The notes under the pieces were generated by a model. It had not been told where the DNA came from. It ran no database searches and saw only the letters and a list, made by a program, of their open reading frames with translations. Below, piece after piece: positions 12,935 to 25,876 of a stretch of DNA of 64,000 nucleotides (positions are counted from its first letter, which is position 1; each line of letters begins with the position of its first letter). This stretch comes from Rhabditoides inermis. Lineage: Eukaryota > Nematoda > Chromadorea > Rhabditida > Rhabditidae. The DNA is taken from positions 321,001 through 385,000 of the forward strand of contig CAWZYM010000016.1 in NCBI GenBank assembly GCA_963966185.1. Reading direction: 5' to 3'. The position numbers and the translations under genes are program-made.

Positions 12935-15900
12935 CGCACTCACCCCTCGCCCACGCGCCTCGCGCGCCCATCACCGCGCACTTCTGGTGGAAGGGACTGT
13001 GCTCGGGTGGGCGGATCCTGGAAGCAACACGCTCATTGCATTTCCTCTCTATCTTCACTCGTACCTCTATTCAGACTAGAAATGAGGGGACTCACCTACA
13101 CACATCATGATCACCAATAATCTCCACATTTCCTTTCTCCCCTCTCCCCTATAATCCTATCTCTCCCCCCCCCCCCCACCTCTGAGCTGCCGTGTTGAGC
13201 TCCTCCCACCGTCCGAGTGCCTCGAGACAGCGCATCTCGCGCACCGCCACCTCATCAGACGCGCCGTCACGCTCACGCTCCACCTGAAGGTGTGTTCAGT
13301 CACTTCGAAACAGCCCCTTAAAAACGCCTTCGAAACAAGCTGTTTGGTCGTGTGTCGAAGGCGTTTCGAAGTCAGTATCGAAGGGAGTTTCGAAGAAACT
13401 GAACGCTACTTGACGAGAGGAAACGGGTCAGTCTGGTCGGAAACCATCATTTCAAAGCAGTTCAAAGGAATTTAGTAAGAAGACAAGTTGGAACGCTCAC
13501 GTTCCACCTGACAAGTTGCTCGTCATTATCATCAGCCCGACAATATATTTATCTATTGTTAGATGAAACTGGTTTAAAGCGCCGAATTAGCAGCAGAACC
13601 ATACAGAACCACCCGAAGAACCAGCATTACACACAAACATAATGTTTCACCAAGAAGTGACACCAGTATCGAAACTTTGCGCAATAATTGCGTAAGCAAA
13701 TCGTCAGTATACTTTCATTGCAAGAAAAACCTCACCTGGTAAGCATCGAGCGCCTTCTCCCACTCGTTGAGCTTCTCGTACCAGCGGCCTTGCATCTGAA
13801 AGCCATCTCTCTCCCTCTCTCCCTCCCTCTCCCTCCCTCCCTCCCTCTCTCCCTTCCTCTCTCTCCCTCCTTCCCTCCCTCCCTTTCTCCCTCCCTCCCC
13901 CCCCTCACCGCCTTGTGCATGTCGTGTTTCTCGGCGTACGCCACCACCCCTGCCGCCTCCTCCTGCACGTTCAGCTTGTTGGCGAAAATGATCAATGCAT
14001 GCGCGTCGTCGGCCGTCAGTCGACCCGATCGCTCGCGCCAGATCGACAACTCCTTGTACCTGCGAAGTAACCGATAAGAATTGTCTACAGTTCCAGAGTT
14101 TCCATTGGGCAACTCATTAACTCAACTCATTGTATTGTATCATTGTAAGTACTGTATACTATTTGAAGTGTATATCGTTGTTTATCAGACTGATTCCGAC
14201 ACACATAGATAGCACGATGTTTGAATTGTATATCCACTGCACAATGTAGCAAAACCGACAGAGTTTACCACTGGTCAACTGGACAACTCCTTGTAACTAC
14301 AAACTATAACCGTATCTACTTCCCGCAGATTACATGACAGATCACATGACCCACCGCAACGCTTTCGCAAACGCCTTTGTCTTCTCGGCACTTTTCCCCA
14401 GCATGGGATAGTTGACGGGCAGCGGGCCCTTCTCCGAGTGGTCCATGAACTCTGCCAGGTTGAGTATGGTCTGGATGACCTCGGCGTGCTCGCTCGTCTC
14501 CAGCGCGCGAACCAGACTGGCAGTCAGCTTGTTCTGGTGCAGCTCGTCCAGCTCCGTCCACACTGACATGAACGCCGCGTTGAACAGGTCACTGCAAGTA
14601 ACCGAGTTGAACAATACATACTGATCAACTTCTCTGATAGGTCCTGTCCTATTCATTGTACTCCGTGAGCAGTTCCAATACATGGTCTTCACACCTCTGA
14701 TTGCTAGTGTAGAGTTTGTCAGTATTCTCTGTGGCTCAAGCAGTAGCATATCCACCTCTTGAGCAGGGGGTTTCATTCGGGTTCCGACCAAGCGTTTGAG
14801 GGTTTGTCATACATCGACACATGTCTCTCACCGTGCGAGAATCGGGTGCTGATGGCTGAGCGGAGCGGTCGCGCGAATCGCCGCAGACGAAGACGCCTGC
14901 AATCCATTCGGTACACAATCAATGACGAGATGTCTCCACCATAGACCAATGGACCGAGTGCAATCACACCAACGAACCTTTATGAAGCTCTCCCGCAGCT
15001 TGACCAGCCACTGTGTCCAGTCGTCTTTCGAGATCAGTGAGTCGTTCGCCCAAGCGTGCACAACCAACTACAATCCATAATAGGGAGAAATCGATAAATC
15101 GATAACCCACATTGATGTTGAGCTTCTGCTTGTTGACGGCGGCGTACATTGGTAGTAGGGACTTGGCCTGAAAAGGGCAACAGTAATATTCATATCATCA
15201 CAACATCAGATTTTCCGAAAAGTCGCTATATAATTCGAGTCCATTCTTTCCTGGCACTTCTTCTAGTCTACCTCTTCTAGTGACAGACGCGGGACGACTC
15301 TACGAACACAATGGCCTAGTGAAACTGCATCTTACATTCGGCGCGAACACCTACGACCATGTAATCTGATATGTACCTGTGTGGGCGCGGTCCGCTGCAG
15401 CGCCGTCAGATCCTTGGTGTTCGTCTTGGCGCCAGTCGTGTGCTTCGGCGACTGCTTCTCCAGCTGAAACACACATAAATAAATAAATAGTTTATTACCG
15501 TGTTGAGTACTTAACATGTGCATCATAGGAAACATAACAGTGCTTACGGTAGGATAGTGAAATAGGATACTCAGATTACTCAGATCAGACATACTCAGAT
15601 TCACCATCCTTCGATTCACATATAGGATGTGTAACAAACATGTAAATATATACACCACCCCCACCCACCGCGGCCTTCTTGATGAGCTGCTCGTACTCCT
15701 TGCACTGCAGTCCGTTCGCCTTCAACGCCGCGTCGACGCGGCCGCGGAACACGGCAAAGTGCTTCCACATCTGGAATAACATACTCATCTCTCCATATTC
15801 TTCATAATCATATATGAAATCATATATTCATACATATTTATGGTAATAATGTACAACATTATCGTAACACGATGCACAAGAATCACTACCACCCTCTCCT

Positions 15901-16009
15901 CCATTCTCCCTCCCCCACCCACCTGCTCCACAATGACCACCAGCAGATCGAGCAGCTTCTCCTGCAGCTGCTTCGTGTTGATCGAACGCATCCACGCCTG
16001 CAACGGGGA

Positions 16010-16064
<55 letters not shown>

Positions 16065-17176
16065 AACTCCATTCAAATGTCATTGAGATTTGAGTGAGAA
16101 TTTTCCATCAATCCCTGCCCACCTGCATGAGCCGTGGCGCATAGTCACTCAGGTCGTCGGCCTTCGCCAGATGCAGCACTGTCTGCAGGGCCGCCTCGCG
16201 CACCGCGATGCTGGACAGAACATCGGCATCGTATTGAATCAGTTCAACGTATTGATGTTAGCGTAGAGTGATACACATACTATCCACAACACCACGGTGA
16301 GAACGGTGAGTCCACTCTGATGCAGAGCGTTCAGATTTGGACGGTCTTTTCAAAACGCTCCCGAAACACACAGTTTTTGATCGCATTGCAAAGGAGAGAA
16401 GACAGTCGCAAAGGCAGTTTCGAAGAGACTGACAGCTACAATACTGAAATACTGTTCTAATCACTCACATAATAGTCTGGTCGTCCAATATACTGAGCAC
16501 GGGCGGGAGGACGAGGTGGAGATGCGGGGTGAGACAGCCGGAGAGCGCGCGGACACAAGACAGCACCTAGATAGGATTATCTCTCTCTCTCTCCCTCTAT
16601 CTCTCACCTGCGCAGTCAGCTTCCTCTCGCTGCTCCTATCGCCACGCACCACCACCAACAGGTACGGGATCAGCTCCGCCACGTGGGGACTGCAATAGCA
16701 CGATAAACAACAACAACAACAACAACAACAACCACCACTAACCAACCAACAATAACGTATTGGCTCTATTCTCTACTGCATGTTTCCATTCATATTGTTG
16801 TGATGGATGGTAATGTCATGTGCAGCTATAACCATTCCGGATGAACCTATGAACTCTGAACAACACCACCATTCCCCCACCTAAACTCGGTGCCGAGCGC
16901 TATGCCAATCTCCTCCAGCACGCTCACCACCGTCAGCTTCATCTGCTCGTCCTCCGACCACGCCTCCTGAAGCCATGCCCATCAGTTAGACAGACCACCC
17001 ACGAAGCCGACTCACGGCGATGAGGCTGAATATGCTCTTGATGTATGGCTTGGCGTGCGGTCCGATGATTCTGACGAGAGAGGCGAGCTGGCGAAGGAAG
17101 AAGTCCCTCCTCTTCTCGTCCGACTGCCGAGTCACCTCGATCAGACGAGGCACCACCTGGGTAGACAGAGATCATA

Positions 17177-17211
<35 letters not shown>

Positions 17212-18568
17212 GTCTCTCAACTCCACCCACCTGTGCCACGTACTGCGGGTACCGGTCGCCCAGCGAGCGGAAGATGGTCAGCAGCGCCTGCGTGATCTCC
17301 CCATAGCACTTGTAGAACGCGTCGTCCTGTACAATGTATTGTTTACATGTTTACAATATTGTTTATTTGTTTACCACTCACCTGCACCATCGCCATCAGA
17401 TTCGCAATTGCAATGGACGGATAGAACTCATCCAACGTGCACTTTTCGTAATTGAACCACTGGATAATGTCTGGAAGAAACCACGTTCGCTCCGCCCCTT
17501 TTCGCCCCGCCCCACTCACCCTGCCTCGGATCCGACACCTCTCTGTGAATCGGCAGCGAGAGCGCGGTGCTGATGGAAGACGCAGAGTGCACAGAGCCGG
17601 TGAACACCTAAACAATCAGACCACGCCCCGCGAAGCTCCGCCCACCTTGTGCGTGTAGGGATCGAGTGCGCCGAGAATTCCGAGAACACGAATGGTCTGG
17701 CGGCGCATTGACAGAGACATCTCGGTCTTGAGCAGACGCAGCAGCTCGTCGAGCAGTGTGGGGTAGTCCTTGTAGGGGTCGACCACGTAGGCTGTCGACT
17801 CGCAGATGCGGCCGATCGCCCGAACTGCCGCCTGCAATAGCTTGGTTCTTGCAATGAATCTCTATATCAGAGGAACGAGTCAGTTCGCGGCAATAGCGCG
17901 CAAAACAAAATACTCATTACCAGATGATAGGGACAAGCGAGTTGTAAGCGGGGAAAGCTTGCGAAAGATGAAAGATGCAACCCGATTCCACCCACCTCCC
18001 TCCTCTTCCGGCTGCTGCTGTCGCTCACGTAGAAGGTGAGCTTGGCGAACAGCTGGTCGATGCTCTTCACAATCTCCGCCCCGCCCACCTAAACGGTTCA
18101 GTCACGCCCCCTCAGACACCGCCCACTCACCAGCGAGAGTTCCGACAGCGCCTCGAGTACCGACACAGTTACGTCCACGTACTGAAACAGCGAGGAAATG
18201 AAATAACGGTTTGACTTAATGGGATGACTCCGAAGAAAAATGCGCTAATGTGGTGATCACCTTGATATCGTTCCTCAGCTTGGGCACGAGTGCTTGGAGG
18301 AGTGGTCCCATGTAGGGCCGCATGAACTTGGGCAGCTGCCGGGCCAGCTGCGTGATGAGACGCGCCGAGTGCTGCTCCAGCCTGTAACACAACCGACGAC
18401 TCTCTTCCCAGCTGTTCATCACTCTGCGTCTCTACCCTCCTCACCTCGCCACTCCACTGTTCGTCAGCTGACTGAGTGTCTCCAGCAGCACTCTCCTCAG
18501 CCGGGGCAGCACGAGCGCCGGGTTGAGGTCGGCCAGTCTATAAGCACACATCCACCCTCCCTCTCCTC

Positions 18569-18612
<44 letters not shown>

Positions 18613-18749
18613 CTCCCTCCACCCACCTCCCCAGCAGGCACACGGCCGCCTCCTGCATCTCCAGTCTCTCGTCGTGGTTCGACATAAACTGCAGCTCCAG
18701 CATCTCCGGCTGGGCGAGGTGCGCAAGTAGGTCTGCAGGTGACGTTCAC

Positions 18750-18790
<41 letters not shown>

Positions 18791-18908
18791 GTCCACTTCC
18801 CCTCTGTCTGTCTGTCTCCCCCCTCTTCACTCACCCTCATCCGCCTCGCACAGCGTCCGCAGCACGCACAGGCGCACCTCCACGTCTACAAGCGGTCAAT
18901 AGTCAAAC

Positions 18909-18950
<42 letters not shown>

Positions 18951-21900
18951 GATACTAACGCGGGTCGACGACCCCGACCGAGACGAGCGCGCGCAGCACG
19001 CGGTGGATCATAGTGAGGATGTAGGGGCGGTGCTCCCTGTGCAGCGCCTGCTTGTACACCTGCAACCAACAGGTTCCTCCTCTCTCTCCCTCCCTCTCTC
19101 CCTCCCTACTCTCTCTCTCACCGTGACAAACGGGCTGAGCATGGCGGCGCAGCAGCGCACGGCCGCCAGTCGGACCTCCAGTCGATCGCACACCAGATGA
19201 CCCTGAATCACGTTGTTTAAGTCAGTGATTTTACTTCTGTCATTATCCATGCCAAACTTGTTTTGTCATGTGTTCGGTCATTAGCATTACTGTATTTTAC
19301 CGTAACCTTGCCGTAATTTACATAATTGTAATGTGCTATTTGATTCGAGATGAATATTCTTCTTCTTCATTCTTCTTCTGTCATCCATACCCAGATTCCA
19401 TCTCTCTCACATCTCTCCCCACCCACCTCCGCCACATACTGCATGAATGTGGTGAGGTTGTGTCGCTGGAAGTCGAAGCCGCCCAGCGTGTCGAGGGCAA
19501 GCACCGTGATCGGCACATCGGCCAGGGCTGGAACAGAGAATCATCTCAACCTCTACACAAGCAATGCGATTCATTATAGCATATGAATAGCCACTACGTC
19601 CTACTATCGTATTGTATCAGCGCAATCGGTCGTTCCGAGTTGAAACTGCACCCACCGATGACCAGCGGTCCGTCCGGCAGCGGCGGGTTCTGCGGCGGCT
19701 CGAGCTTGCTGGGCAGCTGCCGGCCCGTCAGCAACTGAAACCAGATCACATATTCGTCAACTACTCTCTCCCTCCTCACAAAACCAGCGATCATTGACAC
19801 AGACAACAACAAAAAAACTGCAAAGCCTCCGTTTACCTGACTGAGCTGCGCCATGAGTCCGTCCTGCACGTCCGTCTTCAGATCCGGCTGCTGGTCCACC
19901 ACCTCGTGAAGTACGGATGCCAGGCCTGGAATGTCGATTTTCAATCGACATTTAGCCGGCATCGCAATTCGCAAAACAAAAACGTCATTATTCTGAAAAG
20001 TAGCGCCGGGAAGAATTTGCATTACGACGAGAACTATCATCGATGGTCGATGCTCTAGGCCTTTGCCATGCAAGGTGAAACAAATAAGGAATTTGAACAT
20101 GCACCACCCACCCTCGCTGAGACCGGTGTTGAATAGAAGGGGGAGCAGCTCCCTCGTCTCCTTCTGCACGTCCTTGCCGTACGCCTTGACAAACAGGCGG
20201 AGGAAGATGAACACGGCAGGATCCGGAGAGCGTTTCCTGGCAAGATTGGTTCATTATCATCAGCACAACATGACGATTCGAATGGAATGACCCATGCCTT
20301 CCCCTGTTATTCCCCCGACCCGATCGGGTTGCCGAGCGTGGCGGAGGACTGTTGCGGCGTGCCGAGCGCGTCTGCATGTCACATAGTTATATTCTCGCAA
20401 AAAGGTCGAGCACTGTGGGTGTGGGGTATATCGGAGGATATAGTGCACAACACAATAAGGCAGACGGATAGAGTTTCACATTCTAGCAAGGATAGATCTT
20501 CAAAAGATTTCAAAATACAAATGCACACCATTCCTTTCTTTTCCTTTCTTTTCTCTGCCAGCGTGCGGTCGCGTGCCTTCCCCTGTTATTCCCCCGACCC
20601 CTGAACAATGCTGTGCGGCGGAGGACACTAACTGAACTGGTATTCGCTTTTGCTACTCTCTACATCTACGGCATTGAGACTGGAGAGGAATCCTCGAAGA
20701 CGATGAAACTCTCGGAGACGTCTCTTCGCGATCGATCGTTGAAGCACGGATCTACCGCCGCCGAGATCGAAACTTCCCCAGAAGCCGCAAGCAGGGGATG
20801 ACATGCACCACCAATAGCACGTACGCATCCTCGGGACTACCGAAATCCTTGTTATTGGGACTCGCAGTAGGCGTTGCATTACTGTATTTTACCGTAACCT
20901 TGCCGTAATTTACATAATTGTACTGTGCTACTTGATTCGAGATAAACATTCTGATTCTGATTCTGACCCATATAATCAAACAACCAAGTGATTGATATCA
21001 AATAAGTAAGTAAGTTAATAATATAATACTCACTTTGCGTTCTTGACGGAGGCTGCGTTGAGAAGGTCGTTGACCACCATCAGCAGCTGTCGCAGCGAAC
21101 CGCGCAGCTCGTCCGAGCGGTGGAGGAGCAGCAGACCCAGGGAGACTAGCGCCTGCAAGGGGGTGTCTAACCCCTTTTCACCCTTCTATGTGAACCCTCC
21201 GAAACGTCTGCGAAACACGGAACACAGTGTCTGGTCACGTTGCCAAGACAAGGCAGTTCAGACTTGAGCCATCACAACCATCGCCCACCTGACTGTTCTT
21301 GGAGATGAGCGTCCGCGCATAGTCGTACACCTGCAGCACAGTGCGCTTCGACGACGCCGAGATGAACTCGCGCCACGCCGTCAGCCTATCAATCGATATC
21401 AATCAATACTCGATAACGCAGACGAAAAGCTCAAAGACTCTCAGAAGTGTCGTTATGATACGTAATCCAGTCTGGCCTCGCATTAATCAATCAATCAATC
21501 AATCGATACCGATGAACACCACCCACCTCGGCAGCAGCTCCAGCAACACGGTCTGCACGTGCGGCGACTTGCTGCTGCGCGCGTCCATCGAACGCGAGCA
21601 GATCTGCACGGTATCGATTGATATTGATCGATTAGCCAATCAATACCCACCTCCTCGAACTTGTCGGTGATGAGCGTGCGGGCCGTGTGACTCTCGACAG
21701 TCGTCGCGCATCTGAGAACACATAATTGCATACACAAGCACATGGACTTCTCCCAACACTTTGGTAATCTTCAATCACCAAAATAATCACGCACCTCTCC
21801 TCTGTCAGCCAGTCGATCGGGTTGCCGAGCGTGGCGGAGGACTGTTGCGGCGTGCCGAGCGCGTCTGCATGTCACATAGTTATATTCTCGCAAAAAGGTC

Positions 21901-22540
21901 GAGCACTGTGGGTGTGGGGTATATCGGAGGATATAGTGCACAACACAATAAGGCAGACGGATAGAGTTTCACATTCTAGCAAGGATAGATCTTCAAAAGA
22001 TTTCAAAATACAAATGCACACCCACCCAGCCGAGCCCGCTCGGTGGTGGCGTCGCTGATCTTGACGAGCTCGTTGTAGACGAGCAGCATCGAGTGGAGGC
22101 GGTCGTCCCGCGCCAGCGCGTCGTGCGACAGAGAGTCGCCCGCCTCGCGAACACATGTCTGGAGGAGGAGGAGGTAGGAGGAGGGGAGAGAGGGGGAGAG
22201 AGGGGAGAGAGAGAGAGGGAGAGAGAGAGAGAGGGAAAGAGAGAGAGAGTCGTGACTGAAGACTGACCATGTACCACTCGCTCTTCTGCTTCGCCTCGCG
22301 CTGTGACGTCACCGTGAGCGCCGCGTGCAGAGCTGCGATCGCCGCCACGCGGACGTGCGGCTAAACGGATACGGTAAGCTTTACAGTATCTCGAGATACG
22401 GTACGATTGAACCGTCATGTGACCGACCAACCTTAGGATCCCTGAGAATGTGAAAGATGTTGCTGAAGAACTTGCTGGCGCGCAGGAAGAACGAGGTGGA
22501 TGTGTACAGCGCTAGCTCCCTGGAATCTCTCTCTTCTCTC

Positions 22541-22572
<32 letters not shown>

Positions 22573-23810
22573 ACCTCAAAAGGAACGCGGCAGCGAGTCT
22601 CCTCTGCTCGTTCCGGCTCGTCTCCTCCAGCCACTCCACGCACTGATCCAGGCACTTCTCTACCAGCTCGGCCGCGTACGACTTACACGTCTACAATGTC
22701 AAGGTACAGTAACCAAGACACAGTAACCGTAACTCAATGAGAAATAGTCAACATGATAGACTATTGTTTGAAAAGAAAAAAAACGAACAAAACCAATCAG
22801 GTAAAGTGAGCCTATCTGAATGAGTAAGGGGCAACAAGAGAGTGCTTATGAAGATATGAAGAGGTAAGACATAACAAAGTCAAAGTCAAAAGTATATCCA
22901 GGATCGCGTTTCATGAACAAAACGTAATCACGGAATGCCTGACCTCTGACTCATAAAAGAGTACAGGTACAGCACTCAGGTAATGGACCCACCTGGATGA
23001 GGAATGCGAGTGCGCGCGCGGCGAGCTCCATGGCTGCCGTGTCCATCGCCGGCATGGTGACGACGCGGAGAAGGTAGTGCGCGAACCGGACCACCCGGTT
23101 CGACTCCGCGCCTGTGGACGTCTCCACCAGACACACTGCAAGGGGGAAAGGGTTAGAGAGGGGGGAGAGACTCTGCGAATCACGAATCCTCAGTGGACGC
23201 AACCACACGACAAGTACTCGTTTTTTCAAGTCCAGATACGCTGAACCAGGGGAAAATGGCATGCGTTTGTTACAAGCCAGCGAATTACGAAAAGGAGAGG
23301 AAGAGAATTATGTGGTAAGACTGCATGGAGACAGACTGAATAATGAAAATGAGCTGACCGATGAGGAAGATGCCGGCCTTTTTTTCGTCCAGATCAGGAC
23401 TGTAGATGAGCTCGTAGACGACACTCTGAATGTGAAAGCAATCACATCGATTAATTGAAAACGACTGCACAACTCCATCGCACATTAAGAAGAAAAGCGA
23501 GCACAAGTAAATATATAGAAAATTGGAGAGATAATATATTTAAAAAAAATCACGACGACCCACCTGCTCGCTCTTGGCGTCGAAGAAGGAGATGAACTCC
23601 TGCTGGAACTCGGCGCTCTCGTCGCGCAAATCGCCATTGATGTACCTGAACGGTGTAAACAGGTTAACAAACCAGTAAACAAATAAACGGGTAAACAACC
23701 GACTTGTACAGCTCCCTGGCCTGCTTGATGCGCTGCGCGTCGGTCTTGTGTTTGAGGGCGGAGAGGTAGGTGGCGGCGGCATGGCGCGCGCTGCTGCCCT
23801 CCGAGTCCAT
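4139..23810 (-). CDS. MTOR: mTOR (target of rapamycin) Ser/Thr kinase, complete, 76 exons
   Basis: This is the catalytic subunit of TORC1/TORC2, the PI3K-related kinase that couples nutrients to growth. Splicing 76 exons at GT-AG junctions gives 7,596 nt with every phase consistent: 2,531 residues from ATG at 23808-23810 to TAG at 4139-4141 (human is about 2,550). The N-terminal and middle parts are HEAT repeats, including a conserved GALDPYTHK segment. A FAT domain follows. The FRB domain is at about residues 2028-2123 ([19 protein letters not shown]) and keeps the Ser of the VSDEL motif that contacts rapamycin-FKBP12, and LTQAWELYY. The kinase domain has GDRHPSN with the catalytic Asp and Asn at about 2355 and 2360, and HIDFGDCFE with its DFG Asp at about 2374. 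The FATC tail ends [11 protein letters not shown]. The segment usually HEDLRQDER reads HEDPRQDER. It is head-to-head with FBXO25/32. A PLA2-like gene lies in the intron between exons 54 and 55. Confidence 0.98.
9757..9764 (+). promoter_or_regulatory. TATA box of the nested PLA2-like gene
   Basis: TATAAAAG lies 118 bp upstream of the PLA2-like ATG, inside an mTOR intron and on the opposite strand to mTOR. It suggests the nested gene has its own promoter. Confidence 0.5.
9875..10444 (+). CDS. Small secreted phospholipase A2-like protein, nested in an mTOR intron
   Basis: Three exons (9875-10019, 10199-10320, 10385-10444) join in phase to 108 codons. Residues 1-23 are a signal peptide ending in HAQ. 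The core carries the PLA2 active-site signature [11 protein letters not shown], with the His-Asp pair, then CDKTFCGCL. The C-terminus has [10 protein letters not shown]. This layout (short, Cys-rich, HDxCY, second CxCL motif) matches the secreted PLA2 family expanded in nematodes. A vertebrate-type calcium loop is not obvious. The predicted role is a secreted lipid hydrolase or a binding derivative of one; activity is inferred from the retained His-Asp. The second intron contains a (CT)n tract. The gene lies antisense inside the intron between mTOR exons 54 and 55. Confidence 0.85.
11130..11347. mobile_element. PIF/Harbinger-like MITE in an mTOR intron
   Basis: A 218-bp non-coding element with about 13-bp terminal inverted repeats (GGGAGGTTCTAAG and its near complement), flanked on both sides by TAA. 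A second, inverted copy is at 57293-57539. TAA target duplications with such termini are typical of PIF/Harbinger MITEs. Confidence 0.75.
12896..12936 (+). repeat. (AAC)n microsatellite in an mTOR intron
   Basis: About 13 repeats of ACA/AAC just upstream of the boundary of the mTOR exon at 12944-13017. A shorter relative of the same unit is at 16708-16731. Confidence 0.9.
20295..20600. repeat. Insertion copied from mTOR exon 9 and its intron, flanked by 27-bp direct repeats
   Basis: About 208 bp at 20321-20529 is essentially identical to 21814-22022, which covers the 5' 50 nt of mTOR exon 9 with its acceptor plus intron. The insert continues with 44 bp of unrelated T/C-rich sequence. It is bounded by a 27-bp direct repeat at 20295-20321 and 20574-20600. 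This looks like a recent templated insertion with target duplication. It sits in the intron between exons 13 and 14, in the same orientation as the source. Confidence 0.85.
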
Positions 23811-24443
23811 GGGTATATAGTGATGGTAGAGAAGAAGATGATCAGATGAGCAACATGTAAGGGCACTGAAAGGGTGGGTGAGGTGAGGTGAACACAAACA
23901 CAAGCGCGCGCGATGATGTTGTTGATGAATTGCACTGCACACGGCCATAAAGTGCTTCACGGTAACAATACTGATTTCGTGATGAATGAACTATATTATC
24001 AATGAAAGAAGAGTAATCTTTTTGAACAATAAATGGTGGCAATCAAATGAAACGCAACTGGTCGCGACTACTACTCGAGGCGATGCAACAATGACGTTCG
24101 TTCGAGTTTATTCAAATGGGGAGCGTATCTAGGCGGGGAGTGACTCTGGCGGCGTCCACTCCATATCAGCTAATCTATGTAACATCGCTACACTCCCGAA
24201 ACCACTACGGGCACCGCACATATTGACGAAACCCCAGGCGGCGCCGATAACAAAAAGCGCAGCTCCCTGCCACATTTCCGCGCGCCGACGCACCGGCGAG
24301 ACGGCGAGAGACAGTGGGCGGGACTTGGAGTGGCAGAGAGCGAAAGCGATCAGCTGGTCGCGCCTCTTTCTCTCTCTCTCTCTTGCGCTCGCCCCTTTCC
24401 CTTCCATTGCTGGTCGGAGCGTCTACTGACTGGTGGGTATCAG
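23811..24443. promoter_or_regulatory. Divergent promoter region between mTOR and FBXO25/32
   Basis: The two start codons are 633 bp apart and point away from each other. The stretch holds no gene. Its right part is GC-rich with a short CT run at 24370-24382, and I see no clear TATA box. Shared promoter function is inferred from the head-to-head layout. Confidence 0.6.
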
Positions 24444-25839
24444 ATGCCGTTTATTGGACGTGACTGGCGGGCGCCTGGGGAGACGTGGGTGCGCACACCC
24501 CACACTGCCGGATGGGAGCGGAGCAAGCTGCGGCCGATCCAGGTGAGCAGAGGAGACCATGTAGGGTCATGTGATGGCCGCGCAGCGACCTCTCATGACT
24601 TGCACTTGAACTAACTACTCTGTTTCTTAACGGCAATTCTCTGTTGCTCACTTTATTACATGTGTACAAGTGCACTGGTTTGAAAATTCTTTGTCACCTG
24701 TGGTGATATCGCTGGTTTCACAATACCCCTATGTTCGCATCAATTACGCACTCGTCTCTCTCTCTCTCTCTCCTCTCGCCTCATCCACTTTCTCCATCCT
24801 GTTATTCGCAGTGAAATCGCGCAATCTCCTTGGTAAAAACATGTTTTTGCATCATTTCAGCATCATTTCGCGCGCATAGATAGTGAAAGCCGCCGACATA
24901 TCTCTCTCATCTGCTGCCAAATATGCCCGACTGGGAGATTAGGACTCTCTCTCTCTCCATATATACACATATCCCATATACACATTTGAAGTTGCGTGAA
25001 GGGGGGAGAAGAGAGGATGGAGGAATGTTGATAGCTCTCTCGCCTCCTCACACAACGTCTGCGAAGGCACACGCGCCCATCTATCGACGTTTCTCAGCCA
25101 CGCGACTCTCTCCCAAACACACATGCAAACAACAACATGTAGAAGCCTCGTTATGGCATGGAATTCAGTTGTCGCTGTGCTGCCAGCCGACTCTCTCCCC
25201 CATTTCCCTCCAAATGAGCCAATCCATATCCACACCTGCACACATCAATAATGCATAATGATGCCCTATTGAGAGCGCGGAATGTTTGTCTATTGTCAGA
25301 GTCAGTCACACACATACGCATTCACTCCCCTGAACGACAGCGGTGCATACTGTACGAAGTAAAGTACTGATTAGATAACAGAAAATGTAGTTACAGAAGA
25401 AAAGTGCAAGCACCGCGGTTTTCAGATCTCTTCTGAGGCGATAGCGATTCCCGGATCTGTGGAGGAGAGGCTGTCTGGATCAGGCAGCAGCACCTCGCTC
25501 GCTTCCCTTTCCTCCACTCCCAGCAGGGACTCATTCGACACTTCCGATGGTGAGATATGCACGCAAACCATACACTCTCGCCGCACAACTATTGTGATAC
25601 CTCACGCCGGTGTCTTTCCTGTGTGTTTGTGTGTACAGAAGACGCCGATAAGCACCTTGTTTTGCGTTGCATTGTCTGGAGTAGATCAATACTGGAGGGA
25701 GAGAGGAGGTAGAATAAGGGGACCAGTGCGACTGGCTGGTCCGAATTAGGCGGTGTGCCGACTCGTGAGCCGGTAATTACACGTCGTCTCTCAGGACAAC
25801 CGAGTGTCGCGCATTCAATCAAGTGATTCCTAGGTGCGA

Positions 25840-25876
<37 letters not shown>

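Larger units (their letters stand above)
4139..23810 (-). other. MTOR: Exon map of mTOR, 5' to 3'
   Basis: Exons in coding order: 23704-23810, 23564-23645, 23359-23425, 22993-23135, 22575-22690, 22432-22519, 22268-22360, 22026-22158, 21795-21864, 21651-21711, 21527-21603, 21289-21385, 21034-21152, 20112-20236, 19837-19925, 19656-19734, 19427-19527, 19122-19202, 18960-19059, 18835-18885, 18627-18732, 18445-18537, 18261-18381, 18131-18181, 17996-18088, 17646-17831, 17520-17607, 17382-17470, 17231-17326, 17016-17156, 16881-16966, 16608-16689, 16469-16566, 16123-16210, 15923-15997, 15669-15770, 15377-15463, 15111-15167, 14978-15067, 14832-14896, 14355-14591, 13909-14059, 13736-13795, 13180-13283, 12944-13017, 12616-12743, 12362-12417, 12195-12312, 11934-12020, 11657-11788, 11517-11615, 11370-11469, 10939-11031, 10644-10771, 9351-9588, 8855-8937, 8603-8684, 8432-8553, 8292-8387, 7662-7781, 7369-7458, 7136-7213, 6965-7084, 6670-6753, 6368-6491, 6256-6320, 6004-6081, 5735-5839, 5430-5504, 5271-5347, 5095-5184, 4911-5049, 4711-4787, 4537-4604, 4360-4479, 4139-4263. 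Read by eye from splice motifs, phase and similarity to animal mTOR; single boundaries could be off by a few bases. Confidence 0.9.

Noticed and set aside
12896..12936. CRISPR-like or tandem regulatory array from regular short repeats
   Set aside because: This is an (AAC)n trinucleotide microsatellite without spacers. No CRISPR array is present anywhere, as expected for an animal genome.
20321..20529. A second exon 9 of mTOR
   Set aside because: It repeats only the first 50 nt of exon 9, lies between exons 13 and 14, and has no good donor. It is a copied fragment.
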